The notes: generated by a model not told the origin, from the letters alone. A stretch of 64,000 bases of DNA from Notamacropus eugenii (GCF_028372415.1 NC_092877.1:253517010-253581009), one strand, 5' to 3'; shown: positions 33,937 to 47,659, counted from the stretch's first letter. Numbers and translations are program-made.

Positions 33937-35950
33937 ATCTTAAAGATATATACATATGCAGACACAGAAAGAACTGCAAGTGAAAGTATGTGTAGAATAT
34001 ATATTCTACATACATAAATACATATGTGTGAGTATATATTCTATCTATATTTCCATTTACAATTCTTTCTCTAGATAAAGATAGCATCTTTCTTCATATA
34101 TACTTTATAGTAAATTAGGGATTTTATAATAGTCAAAATAACTGATTCACTTAAAGTCATTCTTAAAACAATATTGGCATGGTCTTATACAGTGTTCTTT
34201 TGGTGTTGCTCATTTTGCTCTTCATTCTTTCATGCAAGTCCATTTTTTTTCTAAAATAATTTAGCTCATCATTTGTTATAGCACATTAATATCCCCTTAC
34301 AATCATATACTACACCTTGTTCAGCCATTACCCTATTAATGGAAATCCATACAGTTTCCAATTCTCTGTCAACACAAAGAGGGTTGTTTTAAGTAGAGGT
34401 TCTTTTCCTTTTCCATAAGAATTTTCAGAGATAAAGTAGTGGTACTGCTGGGGAAAAGGCTAGAGGTTGTTTAATAAATCTTTGAACATAATCCCAGATT
34501 GCTCTCCAAAATGGTTGGATAAATTTATAATCTAACCAACAAGCAATTATTGTCCCAATTTTTCCACATCCTCTCCACCATTTGTCACTTTCCCCTTCAA
34601 TCATTTTAGCCATTCTGGTAGATTTAAAATGATGTCTCAGGAGTGTGTTAATTTGAATTTCTCTAAACAATAATGATTTGGAGCATTTTTTCATATAACT
34701 ATAAATTGTTTTGATTTCTTCTGCAGAAAATTTCTAGTTTATATCCTTTGACCATTTATCAACTGGGAAATTTATATTCTTATTGCTTTGGTAAAGTTCT
34801 TTATATATTTTAGATACTCAACCATTCTCTGACAGACTCTATAATTTTTCCCTAATTTTCTGCTTTTTGATCTTGGTTGCATTTATTTTATTTATATAAA
34901 ATTTTTTGAATTCTATGTACTCAAAGTGACACATTTTACACTTAACTTTGCTCTCTTTCTAGTGTTTATTAATAAAAGGTTCACTTATCTATAAGTCTAA
35001 AAAGTAATGTGCTCCATGTTCTTTTACTTTTCTTGTAAAATCTCTTTGTATCCTGGTCATGTATCCATTTTTACTTATCTTGGTAATTGTTCTAAGATAC
35101 TTGTTGATTTCCAGTTTCTGACAAAATGAGTTCCAGTTTTCCCAATTTTTTTCAACACATAATGAGTTTTTATCTCAAAATCTTAAGTGTTTACACTTGT
35201 CAAATAAAAAGTTTTATTGTTATTTTGCTAGTACCAATTCTGTCTACCTCATTCCATTCATCTACCTTTCTATTTCTTAGTCAGTAGCAAATAGATCTAA
35301 TACTTATTACTCTGTATTATAGTTCAAGATATGATACTGATAAGCCCCTTCCTTTACTTTTTTAAATTATTTCCTTAGCATTCTTGACATTTCCTTTTTC
35401 CACTTGAATGTTTTTCTTATTTTTTTCTGTCAGTAAAAAAATGCAATTTAATGGGCATAATGGTAAACATATAAATTAGTTTGTGTAAAATTATCACTTT
35501 TCTTATACTGTCACTGCTTACCCATGAACAATTAACACTTCTTCAATTAATAAAATCTGATTTTGTTTGTATAATTTAAAAATAATTTTATGTAGTTCCT
35601 GGGTTTGTTTTGGCAGGTCTGTTCAAAAGTATTTGATAATTTTCAGTGTTTTTGATGGGATTTTTTTTACTATCTCTTCTTACAGAGTTGTGTTAGTGAC
35701 ATACAGGAATGTTAATCATTTTTTGTGGATTTACTTTATATCCTGCTAGTTTGCTAAATTACTCATTGTTTTAACTAAGATTTTGGTTGAGTTTTTTGGA
35801 TCTTCCAAGTACATCATCATATTGTCAGCAAAAAGTTTTATTGCTTCATTCTCTATTCTGATTCATTCCATTTCTTTTTCTTCTCTTACTGCTATTGCTA
35901 GAATTTCCAATACAATATTAAATAATGTTGGTGACAGGGAGCTGTCATCA
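33507..35950 (-). mobile_element. L1 fragment, minus strand (3'UTR to mid RT)
   Basis: 3'UTR-like sequence at 33507-33740 (AACAAGCATTTCCATAGCATAGAATAATG...TGTACAACTTGCC) is followed by decayed ORF2 that aligns with about 43050-44870 of the younger L1. A (TA)n expansion at 33847-33932 sits in the 3'UTR. Multiple frameshifts. Confidence 0.8.
33847..33932. repeat. (TA)n microsatellite
   Basis: About 43 uninterrupted TA units. Confidence 0.97.
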
Positions 35951-35954
35951 ATAT

Positions 35955-38185
35955 TGACAGGATAGTATATTTCTGAGAATATCTAAGTCATCCAGAGCTG
36001 ATCATTGCATAATATTGATGTGACTGTGTTCAATGTTTTCCTGGTCCTACTCACTTCATTTTTGCATCATTTCATGTAAGTCTTTTCTGGCTTTTCAGGA
36101 ATTGTCCTATTCCTCATCTCTTATAACACAAACTATTTTATTACTATAATGGATCCTAATTTGTTCAGCCATTCCCCAGTTGATGGATATCCCCTCAATT
36201 TCCAATTCTTTGTCACAACGAAGGCAGTTAATACACACAACACACACATGTGTATGTATGTATCTATATCTATATCTATATATACATATACACACACATA
36301 TATAGTAATGACAATTCTGTGTCAAAGGGTATGTATACTTTTATATCCCTTTGAACATAGTTCCAAACTGTAATAGAGAATAGTTGGACCCTTTCACAAT
36401 TTCACCAACACTGTTTCAATTTTTGCACAACCCTTCAAATATTTACCACTTACCTTTCAGTCATATCTGTCAGTCTTAGAGGTGCAAGGTGATCGAACAG
36501 TTATGCTTCAATTTGCATTTCTCTAATCAATAGTGATTTAGAGTATTTTTTCATGTGACTATAGATAGCTTTGATTTCTTCTTCTAAAGACTGTATATTC
36601 ATATTCTTTGACAATTTATGAATTGGGAAATAATATATTCTTATAAATTTGACTCCATTATTTATACATTTGAGAAATGAGACTTTAACAGACACTTTCT
36701 GTAAAATTATCTTACCAAGATTTCTGCTTTCTTTCTATTCTTGGTTGTTTTGCTTCTGTTTGTGCAAAAATTTCAAAATTTAACATAATTCAAAATATTC
36801 ATTTTAGAGTTTGTAAAGTTCCCTATTTCTTGTGTACTCAAATCCTCCCATTCTCCATAGCTTTGATTGCTAAACTATTCCTTGCTCTCCAAATTGATTG
36901 TAAACACCTCTATATTTAAATCATGTATTAATTTTGTTCTTATCTTGGTATGTGGTGTTAAGATGTTGATCTCTGCTTAATTTAGGCTATACTGTTTTCC
37001 AGTTTCCCCAATATTGCTTTGTGAAATAGTGAGTTCTTGTACCCAAAGCTTGATTCTTTGTGTTCATTATACACTGGATTACCATAGTCTTTTATTATTG
37101 AGTATTATGTACCTAATTTTATTTATTAGCCCTTACCAGAACGTTTTGATAATTATTTCCTTATAATAAAGTTTGATATCTGATACATGTAGGCCACATT
37201 CCTCCACATTTTTTTCATTAATTCCTATGATATTCCTGATCTTTTTTTTTCTTCCAGAAGCATTTTGTTATTCTTTCTCTAGCTTTATAAAATATTTTTG
37301 ATGTTTGGCTGGTATGTCACTGAATAAGTAAATTGATTTAAATGGAGTTGTCATTTGTATTTGATTGTATCAGCCTACTGATGAGCAATTTCTTTTTAAT
37401 TGTTTAGATCTGAATTTGTGTGGAAAGTGTTTTGTTAATGTATTCATATAATTTCTGCTTTTTTTCTTGCTAAGTAGACTCCCAGGTATTTTATATTTTT
37501 TATCTACAATTATTTTGAATGGAATATCTCTTTCTGTTTCTTAATACTGGACTTAGTTGGTGATATGTAGAAATGATGATGGTTGACGTAGGTTTATTTT
37601 GTATCCTGCAACTTTGCTGAAGTTGTTAATTATTTGAACTAGCTTTTAGTTTATTCTCTAGGATTTTTCAAGTATACCATCATATCATATGCAAAGAGTT
37701 ATAATTATGTTTCCTCATTGTCTGTTTTAAATTCCTTCTATTTACTTTTCTCTTCCCTTATTACTGTAGCTAACATTTCTAGTACAACATTGAATAATAG
37801 TGGTGATAATGGACACCCTTACTTCATCCCTAATTTTATTCAGAAGATTTCTATACTGTCCCCTTTATAGAAAGTAATTGCTGATGGTTTTAGATAGTTA
37901 CTTATCATTTTAAGGACAACTCCTTCATTCTTTTATGCCCTTTATCCCTTTGCCATTTAGTGTTTTTAATCAGAATGGTAGTTTAATTCTTTCAAAAGTG
38001 TTTTTGTACTACTGTTGAGATAATCATATGATTTCTATTTTGTTATGAATATGGTCAATTATGCTGAGAGTTTTCTTAATATTAAATCAGCCCTATCTTC
38101 TTTGTATGCATCCCACCTAGTCATAGTGTATGATCCTTGTGATATTTTCCTCTAATGTCCTTGTAATCTCTTTCTAATCTCCTGA
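35955..38185 (-). mobile_element. L1 fragment, minus strand (3'UTR through RT)
   Basis: Starts again at the L1 3' region (AATGTTTTCCTGGTCCTACTCACTTC, equivalent to about 43050), so it is a separate insertion abutting the previous one. It reaches sequence equivalent to about 45190. It contains small (TATC)n and (CA)n expansions at 36230-36305. Non-coding. Confidence 0.8.
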
Positions 38186-39400
38186 AATTGTAAACTCAGC
38201 CAGGTCCCTTTTTCTACTCTTCTGTCTTGGCTCCACCTCCTCAAGCAACAAACTTTAAAGTTAATTCCGCATCATAACTTTCTCCATCATTTCTTAAATC
38301 TAGATAATTAACAAAATAATAAACCAAGCACTGATTAGCCCATCTCCAAGGTATACCTGCTTACATTTTGCATTCAACATTTGGATATAGGAGCTGGCTC
38401 CCAAAAACTTCTGTTTTACATTTCATTTCTTTAAAATCACAGCATACCTTTAGAATATAGTCTTTCTACTCTCGTCCAGTTCACTGAAGATTTATCAGGT
38501 AACATTCCATCTGTTTTACCTTTCAATATCCTTTTATTTTCTAAACCCTAACACTATGATTTCTAAGCAGGCTATCATGGCTCTGGCATTTTTATTTTGT
38601 CTTTGTAAACGATAAGATTACACTCACTGAAGTGAGCTGAAGAAACAATATTATCAGGAAAGGCCAAGGTATCAACTGAACATAAATTGCCAGTGCCCAA
38701 CCCAGATGTGGTGGTGCAGACCATAATTAACAGGAGGGATTAGATAATGAAAATAATTAGAAGTTATTAATTTTATGGTATTTATGAATATAAGAAAAGG
38801 TAATTCCAGTGAAGGACAACATTTGGACACAGAGAATAGAATGAACATCAGGGTCCAGTTTTTCAAAAAGATATTTTTTTCATGCTTATTTCTTAGGTAT
38901 ATGACTCTTTGCTAGTGTACCATAGGTACATGCCAATGGTTTCCATTGACAATTCATGCATTTTGAGCAAAGTGTCTGTCCGGCTTGTAGAAGAGATTAT
39001 TTTTAGATTTTATTCTCATTATGTGATTTTAGTAAGTATTTTTGATTTGGGCAATAATTGTGTCATATACTGTCTATAAAGCTGAAGATACTTGTGGAAA
39101 ATCAGGAGTATATAGTTTTGGGAATACACCCCAAACTACCTTGAACATGTGATAGTAGTGCTTTATTTAAACTAATCAGGAAGTTAAACAATGACCCAGA
39201 GAGAATGTGCTAAAATTCATTATGAAATATCCTCCAATCATATCTCATAACTTAAAGATTGTTTTTTTTTTAATCTTTGAAGCATTTTTAGGAGAACAGT
39301 GAAAACAGTTAACATGCATATAGCTATAAGAATTATGTCTGTTTTATTCTTTGAGAAAATATTTTTATGACACAGTGAGATTTATTTTTAAAGTTAGAAA
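38186..39400. other. Unassigned sequence between L1s
   Basis: No gene recognised. A slightly CT-rich block at 38190-38260 (CTGTCTTGGCTCCACCTCCTC) could be a scrap of L1 5'UTR in minus orientation. Confidence 0.4.
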
Positions 39401-41632
39401 GCAGGACTTCTAGGAGTCAAGATAGCAGAATGAGCAGTAAATTGCGGCAACTCTCTAGCATTCTCCTCCAAGTAACCATAAAATAACACCTCAAAACAAA
39501 TCCAGAAATAGCAGAACCAGTCAAAAGAAAGGGTGAATCAATCTTTCAGTCCAAGAAACATGGAATATAAGGAGGAAAGGTGTGAATCAATCATATAAAA
39601 GGAGAGCTCAGTCCAGGACATGAAGCAGTCAAGCAAGTCAGCATCAAGCTCCACCTTAGCAAACCAAAGAGAGATTCTGAGATGCAGTGTGATAGGGCAG
39701 GCAAATGCCAACACCAGGACTCCTCACATGTCTCAGTATAGCCAGGGGAAAGAGCAGACTCTAGCTCAGAGAACCACCACTTGCTTCAGCAAAGCCCCAG
39801 GCAAAAAGGCAACCAAAAGCAGCCACACCACCATGAGTTCAGTGTAGTCACAGGGAAAAACAGAAACACTCCACTTGCCTCAGGACATACCATACACTAG
39901 TACTGCGAACCAGGCTTAGTAACAAATAAACTGGCAGACACCTACAGCCTCCAATAACACCAGTCACCCCAACCAGCCTACCTCTCTGTGTACAGCAACA
40001 GAAGTAAGGGTCCCTCATGGGCCTCAGGGAAGCATCAGTGTAGTCCCAAGGAAACAGCCAGTGTCAGGAAACAGTCAGTGGCATAAAAAACCTGAGACAG
40101 TGCCTCTTCTACCCTAGGAGCAAAGAATTTGGAAAATCAAGTAACAGAGGTAGAGGAAAAATTGGGAAGAGAAATGAGAGTATTGCAAGAAAATAATGAA
40201 AAAACAAGTCAACAGTTTGGTAAAGAAAACACACAAAAATACTGAAGAAAATAGTACTTTTTAAAATGAGCCAAATGATAAAAGAGGTCCAAAAAGCCAG
40301 TGAGAAGAATATCTCAACAACAGAATTGGCCAAATGGAAAAGAAGCGCTAAAGGCTTACTGAAGAAAATGATTCCTTAAAAACCGGAATGGAGGAAATGA
40401 AATCCAATGAATTTATGAGAACTCAAGAAAAAATAAAACAAAATCCAAAGAATAAAAACATAGAAGACAATATGAAATACCTCACTGGAAAAAAAAACAA
40501 AAACAAAAGCAAAAAAAAAACTGACTTGAAAAACAGATTTAAGAGAAATAATTTTTAAGATTACTGGACTACATGAAATCCATGATTAAAAAAGTAGCCT
40601 ATCAAGAAATTGTAAAGAAATCACCAAGGAAAACTGTACTGATATTCTAGAACAAGAGGGTAAATAAAAATTGAAAGAATCTGCTGATCATGTTCTGGAA
40701 GAGATTCTAAAGTGAAAGCTGCCAGGAATATTAGAGCCCAATTCCAGAGTTCCAAGAAGGTCAAGAAGAAAATATTTCAAATAACCAGAAAGAAACAATC
40801 CAAATATTGAGGGTCATAAATAGAAAAAGACAAGAGTTAGCAGCTTCTATATTAAAGGATCCAAGGGCTTGAAATGCAATGTTCAAGACGGTAGAGGAGC
40901 AAGGATTAAAACCAAGAATCACCTAACCAGAAAAATTGAGTGGAATCCTTCAAGTGAAAAAATGAACATTCAATGAGATAAAAAAGACTTTCAAGCATTC
41001 TTGAAAAATACCAGAGCTAAATAGAAAGTTTTAGTTTTAAAATACAAAACTCAAGAAAAGCATAAAAAGGGAAATAGAAAAGAGAAAACATAAGGAAATT
41101 AATAAGGCTAAACTTTTTACAAACATTTGGAACTCACAAGACCTTTCTCATTATTAGGGTAGTTAGAAGGAGCATGTACAGACAGAAGGTATAGGTATGA
41201 ACTGAAAATGAAGTGATTATAGCTAAAAAACAAAATGAAGGGGTAAGAGAAAAATGTACCAGGAGAAGGAGAAAGGGGGAGGTAGAATGAGGTAAATTAA
41301 CTCACACAAAAGAAGCAAGAAAAAGTTTTTAAAACAGAGGAAAAGTGGGGAGAGGTAGCAAAGGGTGAACTCTATTGTCTTCAAAATTTGTCAAAGAGAG
41401 AATGGCATACACAGTCAACAGAGTATAGAAATATACCTTACCCTACAGAAAAGTAGAAGGGGACAGTGATAAGAGGAGGGGAAGATGATAGAAGGGAAGG
41501 CAAATTGTTGGAGGAGGTGGTCAGAAACAAAACACTTTTAAAGAGGAACAAGGTGAAATGAGAAAGAGAATAGAATAAAAGGGGGGGGGGAGAAGATAGA
41601 GGGAAATACAGTTAGCAAAAGTAAATATAGGA

Positions 41633-41788
41633 GCAGGTGGGTGATGCAGTGAATCAAGGACTGGCCCTGAAATTAGGAGGATCTGAGTTCAAATCCAGCC
41701 CCAGACACTTGACACTTACTAACTGTCTGGCTTTGGAGAAGTCATTTAACCTCAATTACTTTGCCTAACTCTATCAAAAAAAAATATG
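41633..41788 (+). mobile_element. Marsupial tRNA-derived SINE
   Basis: Well-preserved copy. GCAGGTGGGTGATGCAGTGAATCAAGG contains the A-box region, GAGTTCAAATCCAGCCCC the B box, followed by GACACTTACTAACTG and GAAGTCATTTAACCTCAATT, ending in A9. These boxes form an internal pol III promoter. It is inserted in the spacer/ORF2 junction of the plus-strand L1. Confidence 0.9.
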
Positions 41789-42630
41789 CAGAAAAAAGTT
41801 TTGAAACCCCTTTCTCTGATAAAGACCTCATTTCTCAAATGCACAGAACTGAGTCAAATTTATAAAAATAAGAGCCATTCCTCAATTGATAAATAGTGAA
41901 AACGATAGAATCAGGTTTCAGATGGAATAATAAAAACTATCTATAGCCATATGAAATACTCTAACAGTTCTATTGATAGGAGAAATGAAAATTGAAACAG
42001 TTCAGAGGTATTGTCTTATACTTACAAAGTTGACTAATAGGATGGAAAAAGTTATTGAAAACCTTTGAATGGAATGTGGGAAAAATGAGACAGTAATGCT
42101 TTGTTGTTATATTAAAGAACTGATTCAACAATTCTCTAGAGCAATTTGTAACTATTCGCAGAGGGCTCTAAATCATGCATACCATTTGACTTAGCAATGA
42201 TACTACTAAGTCTTTATCTCAAAAGAATTAAAAAGCGTAAAAGAAAAGATCTCATAAGTGCAAAAGATAGATAGCAATTGATTTGGGGAGCAAAGAATTA
42301 GAAAGCAAGAAAGCAAGGGGATGCCCATTAATTGAAGATTGGCTGAACAAGTTGTGACATGTGATTATGATGGAATACTATCGTGCAATATTAAATGATG
42401 AGCAATATGCTCAGAAAAACTTGGAAAGACTTACTAAAGCTGATCTAAAGTGAAATGTACTAAGTACAAAGTAACAAGGTTATTATAATATGACCAGCTA
42501 TGAATGACTTAGCTATTCTCAGCAATAAAATGATCCAAGACAATACTCAAGGACTTAGGACGAAAATGTTATCCTTCACCTGAGAAAGAACTGATGGTTT
42601 CTGAATGCAAATTGAAGTACTTTATTTTTT

Positions 42631-42645
42631 TGTCTGTGTTTTCTT
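42631..42645. repeat. L1 target-site duplication, left copy
   Basis: TGTCTGTGTTTTCTT, perfectly repeated at 47460-47474 on the far side of the nested L1. Confidence 0.92.
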
Positions 42646-45600
42646 TTTTTTTTTTAATGTTTAACAATCACTGCCATACAATTGAGATTTTAACCCCCCA
42701 CCTACCCCCCACTACCCCCCTCCCTCCCCACGACTGCATACAATTCTGTATAGATTCTACATATACTTTCCTATTGAGTATATTTTCACTATAGTCATGC
42801 TATGTAGTCAGACTAAAATAAATGAAAGAAATCATGTAACAAATCAGAACATGATACACAAACACATACACATACATAAACATGATCTGCTACAATATGT
42901 GAGTGACTTCCATATTTCTTTCTCTGAGTGTGGAAGGCATTTTGCCTTGAGAACCACCTTTGGGATTTTTTTTTTTTATAAGAAGTTTTTGCGTTATTAC
43001 AAAATTCCAAGTCTACCAGAAAAAACTCTCACACACTGTGGTCATTGCTGTTCACAAAGTTCTCCTGGTTCTGCTCCTTTCACTCAGCATCAGGTCATAT
43101 AAGTCCTTCCAGGCCTCTCTGAAGTCTTCTTGTTCATCATTTCTTATGGCACAATAGTACTCCATTACATTCATATACCATAATTTATTCAGCCATTCCC
43201 CAATTGATGGACATCCCCTTGACTTCCAGTTTTTGGCAACTACATAAAGCGCTGCTATAAATATTTTTGTACATGTGGGACCCTTTCCCGTTTTTATGAT
43301 CTCTTGGGCATATAGTCCTAGTAGCGATATTGCTGGGTCAAAGGGTATGCACATTTTTGTAGCCCTTTGGGCATAGTTCTAAATTGCTCTGCAGAATGGT
43401 TGGATGCGCTCACAGCTCCACCAACAATGAATTAGTGTTCCAACTCTCCCACATCATCTCCAGCATTTATCATTTTCTTGTTCTGTCATGTTTGCCAATC
43501 TTATAGGTGTGATGTGGTACCTCAGAGTTGTTTTGATTTGCATCTCTCTAATCAATAGTGATTTAGAGCATTTTTTCATATGATTATAGATAGCTTTAAT
43601 TTCTTCCTCTGAAAATTGCCTGTTCATATCCTTTGACCATTTGTCAATTGGGGAATGACTTGTATGATTATACATTTGGGTCAGTTCTCTATAAATTCTA
43701 GAAATGAGGCCTTTATCCCCGAGCTTAGCTGTAAAAATTCTTTCCCAATTTACTACATCCCTCCGGATTTTGGATGCATTGGGTTTGGTTTTGCAAAAAC
43801 TTCTCAGTTTAATGTAATCAAAGTTATCCATTTTGCATTTCATAATGCTTTCTATCTCTCCTTTAGTAAAGAATTCTTCCCTTCTCCATAGATCTGATAA
43901 ATACACTATTCCTTGCTTCTCCAGTTTATTCATGGTATCAACCTTTATACCTAAATCATGTACCCATTTGGACTTTATTCTTATGTACGGTGTCAGGTAT
44001 GGGTCTATGCCTAATTTCCGCCACACTGTTATCCAGTTTTCCCAGCAATTTTTGTCAAACAATGAGTTCTTATCCCAGAAGCTGGGGTCCTTGGGTTTAT
44101 CAAACAGAAGGTTGCTATATTCCTTGCCTATTGCATCTTGAGTGCCAAGTCTATTCCACTTGTCTACCTCTCTGTTTCTTACCCAATACCAAGTGGTTTT
44201 GATAATTGCTGCGTTATAGTAGAGTTTGAGGTCTGGTAGCGCTAGGCCACCTTCCCAAGCATTTCTTTTCATTAGTCCCTTTGATATTCTGTACCTTTTG
44301 TTTTTCCAAATGAATTTTGATATTATTTTATCCAGCTCTAGAAAGTAATTTTCTGATAGTTTAATTGGTATGGCACTAAATAAGTATATTAATTTAGGTA
44401 GAATTGTCATTTTTATTATATTAGCACGGCCTACCCATGAGCAACTAATGTTTTTCCACTTACTTAAATCTGACTTTATTTGTGCAAAAAGTGTCTTGTA
44501 ATTGTGTTCATATAATCCCTGGGTTTGTTTTGGCAGGTAGACTCCTAAGTATTTTATACTGTCTACCCTAGCTTAAAATGGAATTTTTCTTTCTATCTCT
44601 TGCTGTTGGACTTTGTTGCTAATATATAGGAATGCAGATTTGTGTGGGTTTATTTTGTAACCTGCAACTTTGCCAAAGTTGTTTATTAATTCAAGTAATT
44701 TTTTACTTGAATCTCTGGGATTCTCTAGGTAAATCATCATATCGTCTGCAAAGAGTGATAACTTAGTTTCTTCTTTGGCTATTCTTATTCCTTGAATATC
44801 TTTATCTTGTCTAATTGCTACAGCTAACATTTCTAGTACCATATTGAATAATAGTGGTGATAATGGACAACCTTGTTTCACCCCTGATCTTATTGGGAAT
44901 GCATCTAGCTTATCCCCATTACATATAATGCTTACTGAAGGGTTTAGATAGATACTGCTTATTATTTTATGGAAAGTTCCCTTTATTCCTACGTTCTCCA
45001 GTGTTTTTAGTAGGAATGGGTGTTGTATTTTGTCAAAAGCTTTTTCTGCATCTATTGAGATAATCATGTGGTTTTTGTTAGCTTTGTTGTTGATGTGATA
45101 GATAATGCCAATAGTTTTCCTATTATTGAACCAGCCCTGTAGTCCTGGTATGAATCCTACCTGATCATAATGTATTAATCTTGTGATAAGATGCTGTATT
45201 CGTTTTGCTAAAATCTTATTTAAAATTTTTGGATCTATATTCATTAGGGAAATTGGTCTATAATTTTCTTTCTCAGTTTTGTCTCTTCCTGGTTTGGGTA
45301 TCAAAACCATATTTGTATCATAGAAAGAATTTGGGAGGACTCCTTCTTCCCCAATTTTCAAAAATAGTGTATGTAGTATTGGAATTAACTGTTCTTTAAA
45401 TGTTTGATAGAATTCACTTGTGAATCCATCTGGCCCTGGAAATTTTTTCCTAGGGAGTTCATTGATGGCTTGTTCAATTTCTTTTTCTGAGATGGGGTTG
45501 TTTAAGTATTCAACTTCCTCTTCTGTTAATCTGGGCAATTTGTATTTTTTAAAATATTCATCCATCTCGTTTAGATTATCGAATTTGTGGGCATAAAGTT

Positions 45601-47459
45601 GGGCAAAGTAGTTTCTAATTATTGTTTTAATTTCCTCCTCATTGGAGGTGAGTTCACCCCTTTCATTTTTAATATTAGTAATTTGGTTTTCTTCTTTCTT
45701 TTTTTTAATCAGATTGACCAAAAGTTTATCAATTTTATTAGTTTTTTCATAAAACCAACTATTGGTTTTATTTATTAATTCAATAGTTTTCTTAATTTCA
45801 ATTTTATTAATCTCTCCTTTGGTTTTCAGTATTTCTAATTTGGTATTTACTTGGGGATTTTCAATTTGTTCTTTTTCTAGCTTTCTCAACTGCAAGCCTA
45901 AGTCATTGATCTCCTCTTTCTCTATTTTATTTATGTAAGCATTCAAAGATACAAAACTTCCCCTAATAACTGCTTTTGCAATATCCCATAAGCTTTGGTA
46001 TGTTATCTCACTATTGTCATTCTCTTGAATGAAATTGTTGATTGTTTCTATGATTTCTTCTTTAACCCAACCCTTCTTTAGAAATAGATTATTTAGTTTC
46101 CAATTGATTTTTGGTTTCTCTTTCCATGGCCTTTTATTACATGTAATTTTTAATACATTATGATCTGAAAAGGATGCATTGATTATCTCTACCTTTCTGC
46201 ACTGGATTGTGAGATTTTTATGTCCTAGTACATGGTCAATTTTTGTAAATGTTCCATGTACCGCTGAGAAAAAGGTATATTCCTTTCTATTCCCATTTAA
46301 TTTTCTCCAAAGATCTATCATATCTATCTTATCCAGAGTTTTATTTACCTCCTTAACCTCTTTCTTGTTTATTTTGAGGTTGGATTTATTGAGTTCAGAG
46401 AGGGGGAGTTTGAGGTCCCCCACTAGTATAGTTCTGCTGTCAGTTTCTTCCTTCAACTCCCCCAACCTCTTCTCTAAGAATCTGGATGCTATACCACTTG
46501 GAGCATACATGTTTAGTAATGATATTTCTTCATTGTCTATGGTGCCTTTTAGCAGGATATAGTTTCCATCCTTATCCCTTTTGATTAGATCTATTTCTGC
46601 TTTTGCTTTGTCTGAGATTAGGATTGCTACTCCTGCCTTTCTTACATGAGCTGAAGCACAATATATTCTGCTCCATCCTTTGACCTTTATCCTATGTGTA
46701 TCCCCCTGTTTCAAATGTGTTTCTTGTAAGCAGCATATTGTTGGATTATGGCTTTTAATCCATTCTGCTATCCGTCTCCGTTTTATGGGAGAGTTCATTC
46801 CATTCACATTCACAGTTATGATTACAATCTGTGTATTTCCCTCCAACCTCTTTCCCACCATTTGTGCTTTTAGCTCTCCCGTCTCCCTTCCCCTCCTCAA
46901 TAGTATTCACTTTTCTCCCCCTCCTCCTGCAGCCTTCCACTCCTTCTTTTAGCCCCCCTCCCTTTTACTCCCCTTTACTCTTATTGCTTCTTTCCTCCCT
47001 TTTAGCCACCCTCCCCTTTCTTCCCCCTTCCCCTCCTACTACCTATAGAACTAGTTAGGATTATCTACTTAAGATTATTGTTCCCTCCTTTGAACAAATC
47101 AGATGAGAGTACCTCTCAAACAATGCTCATCTCCCTCCCCTCCTTCCCTCTACTATAGTTTTGTACTTCTTCTTGTGATATAATTTGCCATTTTCTGCTT
47201 CCCCCTTTTCACACCTCCTATTACAATCCCTTCTCATACTTAAATCATATTTTTGACATGACATCATTTACTTTATGCCGGTTCCCTCTACATATATCCC
47301 TTTTATCATAATAGCTGCACAGTTCTCAAGATTAACAGGTATCATCTTCCCTTATAGGGAGGTAAACAGTTTGCCCTATTTAAGTAGCAAGTTTTTGTTT
47401 TTGTTTTTTCCTCTCTGTTTACCTTTTTATGATTCTCTGGAGACCTGCATTTGTAGATC
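42646..47459 (-). mobile_element. Young L1, minus strand, 5'-truncated, nested in an older L1
   Basis: A 4814-bp insertion with a T-run (poly-A tail of the minus strand) at 42646-42656, about 400 bp of 3'UTR, a nearly open ORF2 and an inter-ORF spacer, truncated just after ORF1. It is bounded by a perfect 15-bp TSD. The nick implied by the TSD is TTTCTT/A, a variant of the L1 endonuclease consensus. Outside the TSDs the older plus-strand L1 is continuous, so the order of events is clear. Confidence 0.93.
43052..46900 (-). pseudogene. L1 ORF2 (endonuclease and reverse transcriptase), three nonsense codons
   Basis: One reading frame of 1282 codons with no frameshift, broken only by TAA (44573-44575), TGA (43454-43456) and TAG (43379-43381). 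Met14 (46861) may be the true start. The AP-endonuclease domain has the N-V-N-G motif, Glu60 in QETHL and an SDHN motif, but GDLK at 161-164 puts Lys where the catalytic Asn of GDFN is expected. The RT domain has the NYRPISLMN block, [13 protein letters not shown] (motif A) and FADD at 717-720 (motif C). The C-terminal Cys-rich part (CWR-stop-CG...HCWWSC) is broken by the second stop. The protein would nick target DNA and prime reverse transcription at the nick. This copy is dead in cis but young. Confidence 0.93.
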
Positions 47460-47474
47460 TGTCTGTGTTTTCTT
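47460..47474. repeat. L1 target-site duplication, right copy
   Basis: TGTCTGTGTTTTCTT, pairing with 42631-42645. Confidence 0.92.
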
Positions 47475-47655
47475 ACAAAACATGAATATTATGGATATGT
47501 TTTGCATGACTATACAGTAAAACCTATATTCAACTGCTTGCCTTCTCAGTGGGGAGTTGGGTGAAAAAGGAGAAAAGGAGTTAATCTGAAACTCAGAGTT
47601 TTTAAAGTGAATGTTAAACATTGTTTGCATGTAACTGGGGATTAAAAATAAACAA
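47475..47655 (+). mobile_element. 3' end of the older plus-strand L1 (after nested insertion)
   Basis: Continues directly from 42645. It shows the plus-L1 3' end pattern (ACTCAGAGTTTTTAAAGTGAATGTTAAA) and an A-rich tail at about 47640-47658. Confidence 0.8.
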
Positions 47656-47659
47656 ACAA

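Larger units (their letters stand above)
39401..42645 (+). mobile_element. L1, plus strand, internally deleted (5' and central part)
   Basis: 5' end GCAGGACTTCTAGGAGTCAAG-type sequence and 5'UTR to about 40110, decayed ORF1 (40110-41060), purine-rich spacer (41150-41625), an inserted SINE, then ORF2 C-terminal and 3' sequence (41790-42645). Most of ORF2 is absent. The element is cut at 42645 by a younger minus-strand L1 and resumes at 47475. Confidence 0.75.

Noticed and set aside
33745-34087. Ile-Tyr repeat open frames
   Set aside because: Translation of a (TA)n microsatellite. The same applies to 61994-62362.
41633-41788. Candidate tRNA gene
   Set aside because: A and B boxes are present, but no cloverleaf can be drawn and the element has a SINE body and A-rich tail.
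43655-44202. Plus-strand open frames over the L1
   Set aside because: Antisense shadows of ORF2. The minus strand has the continuous homologous frame.
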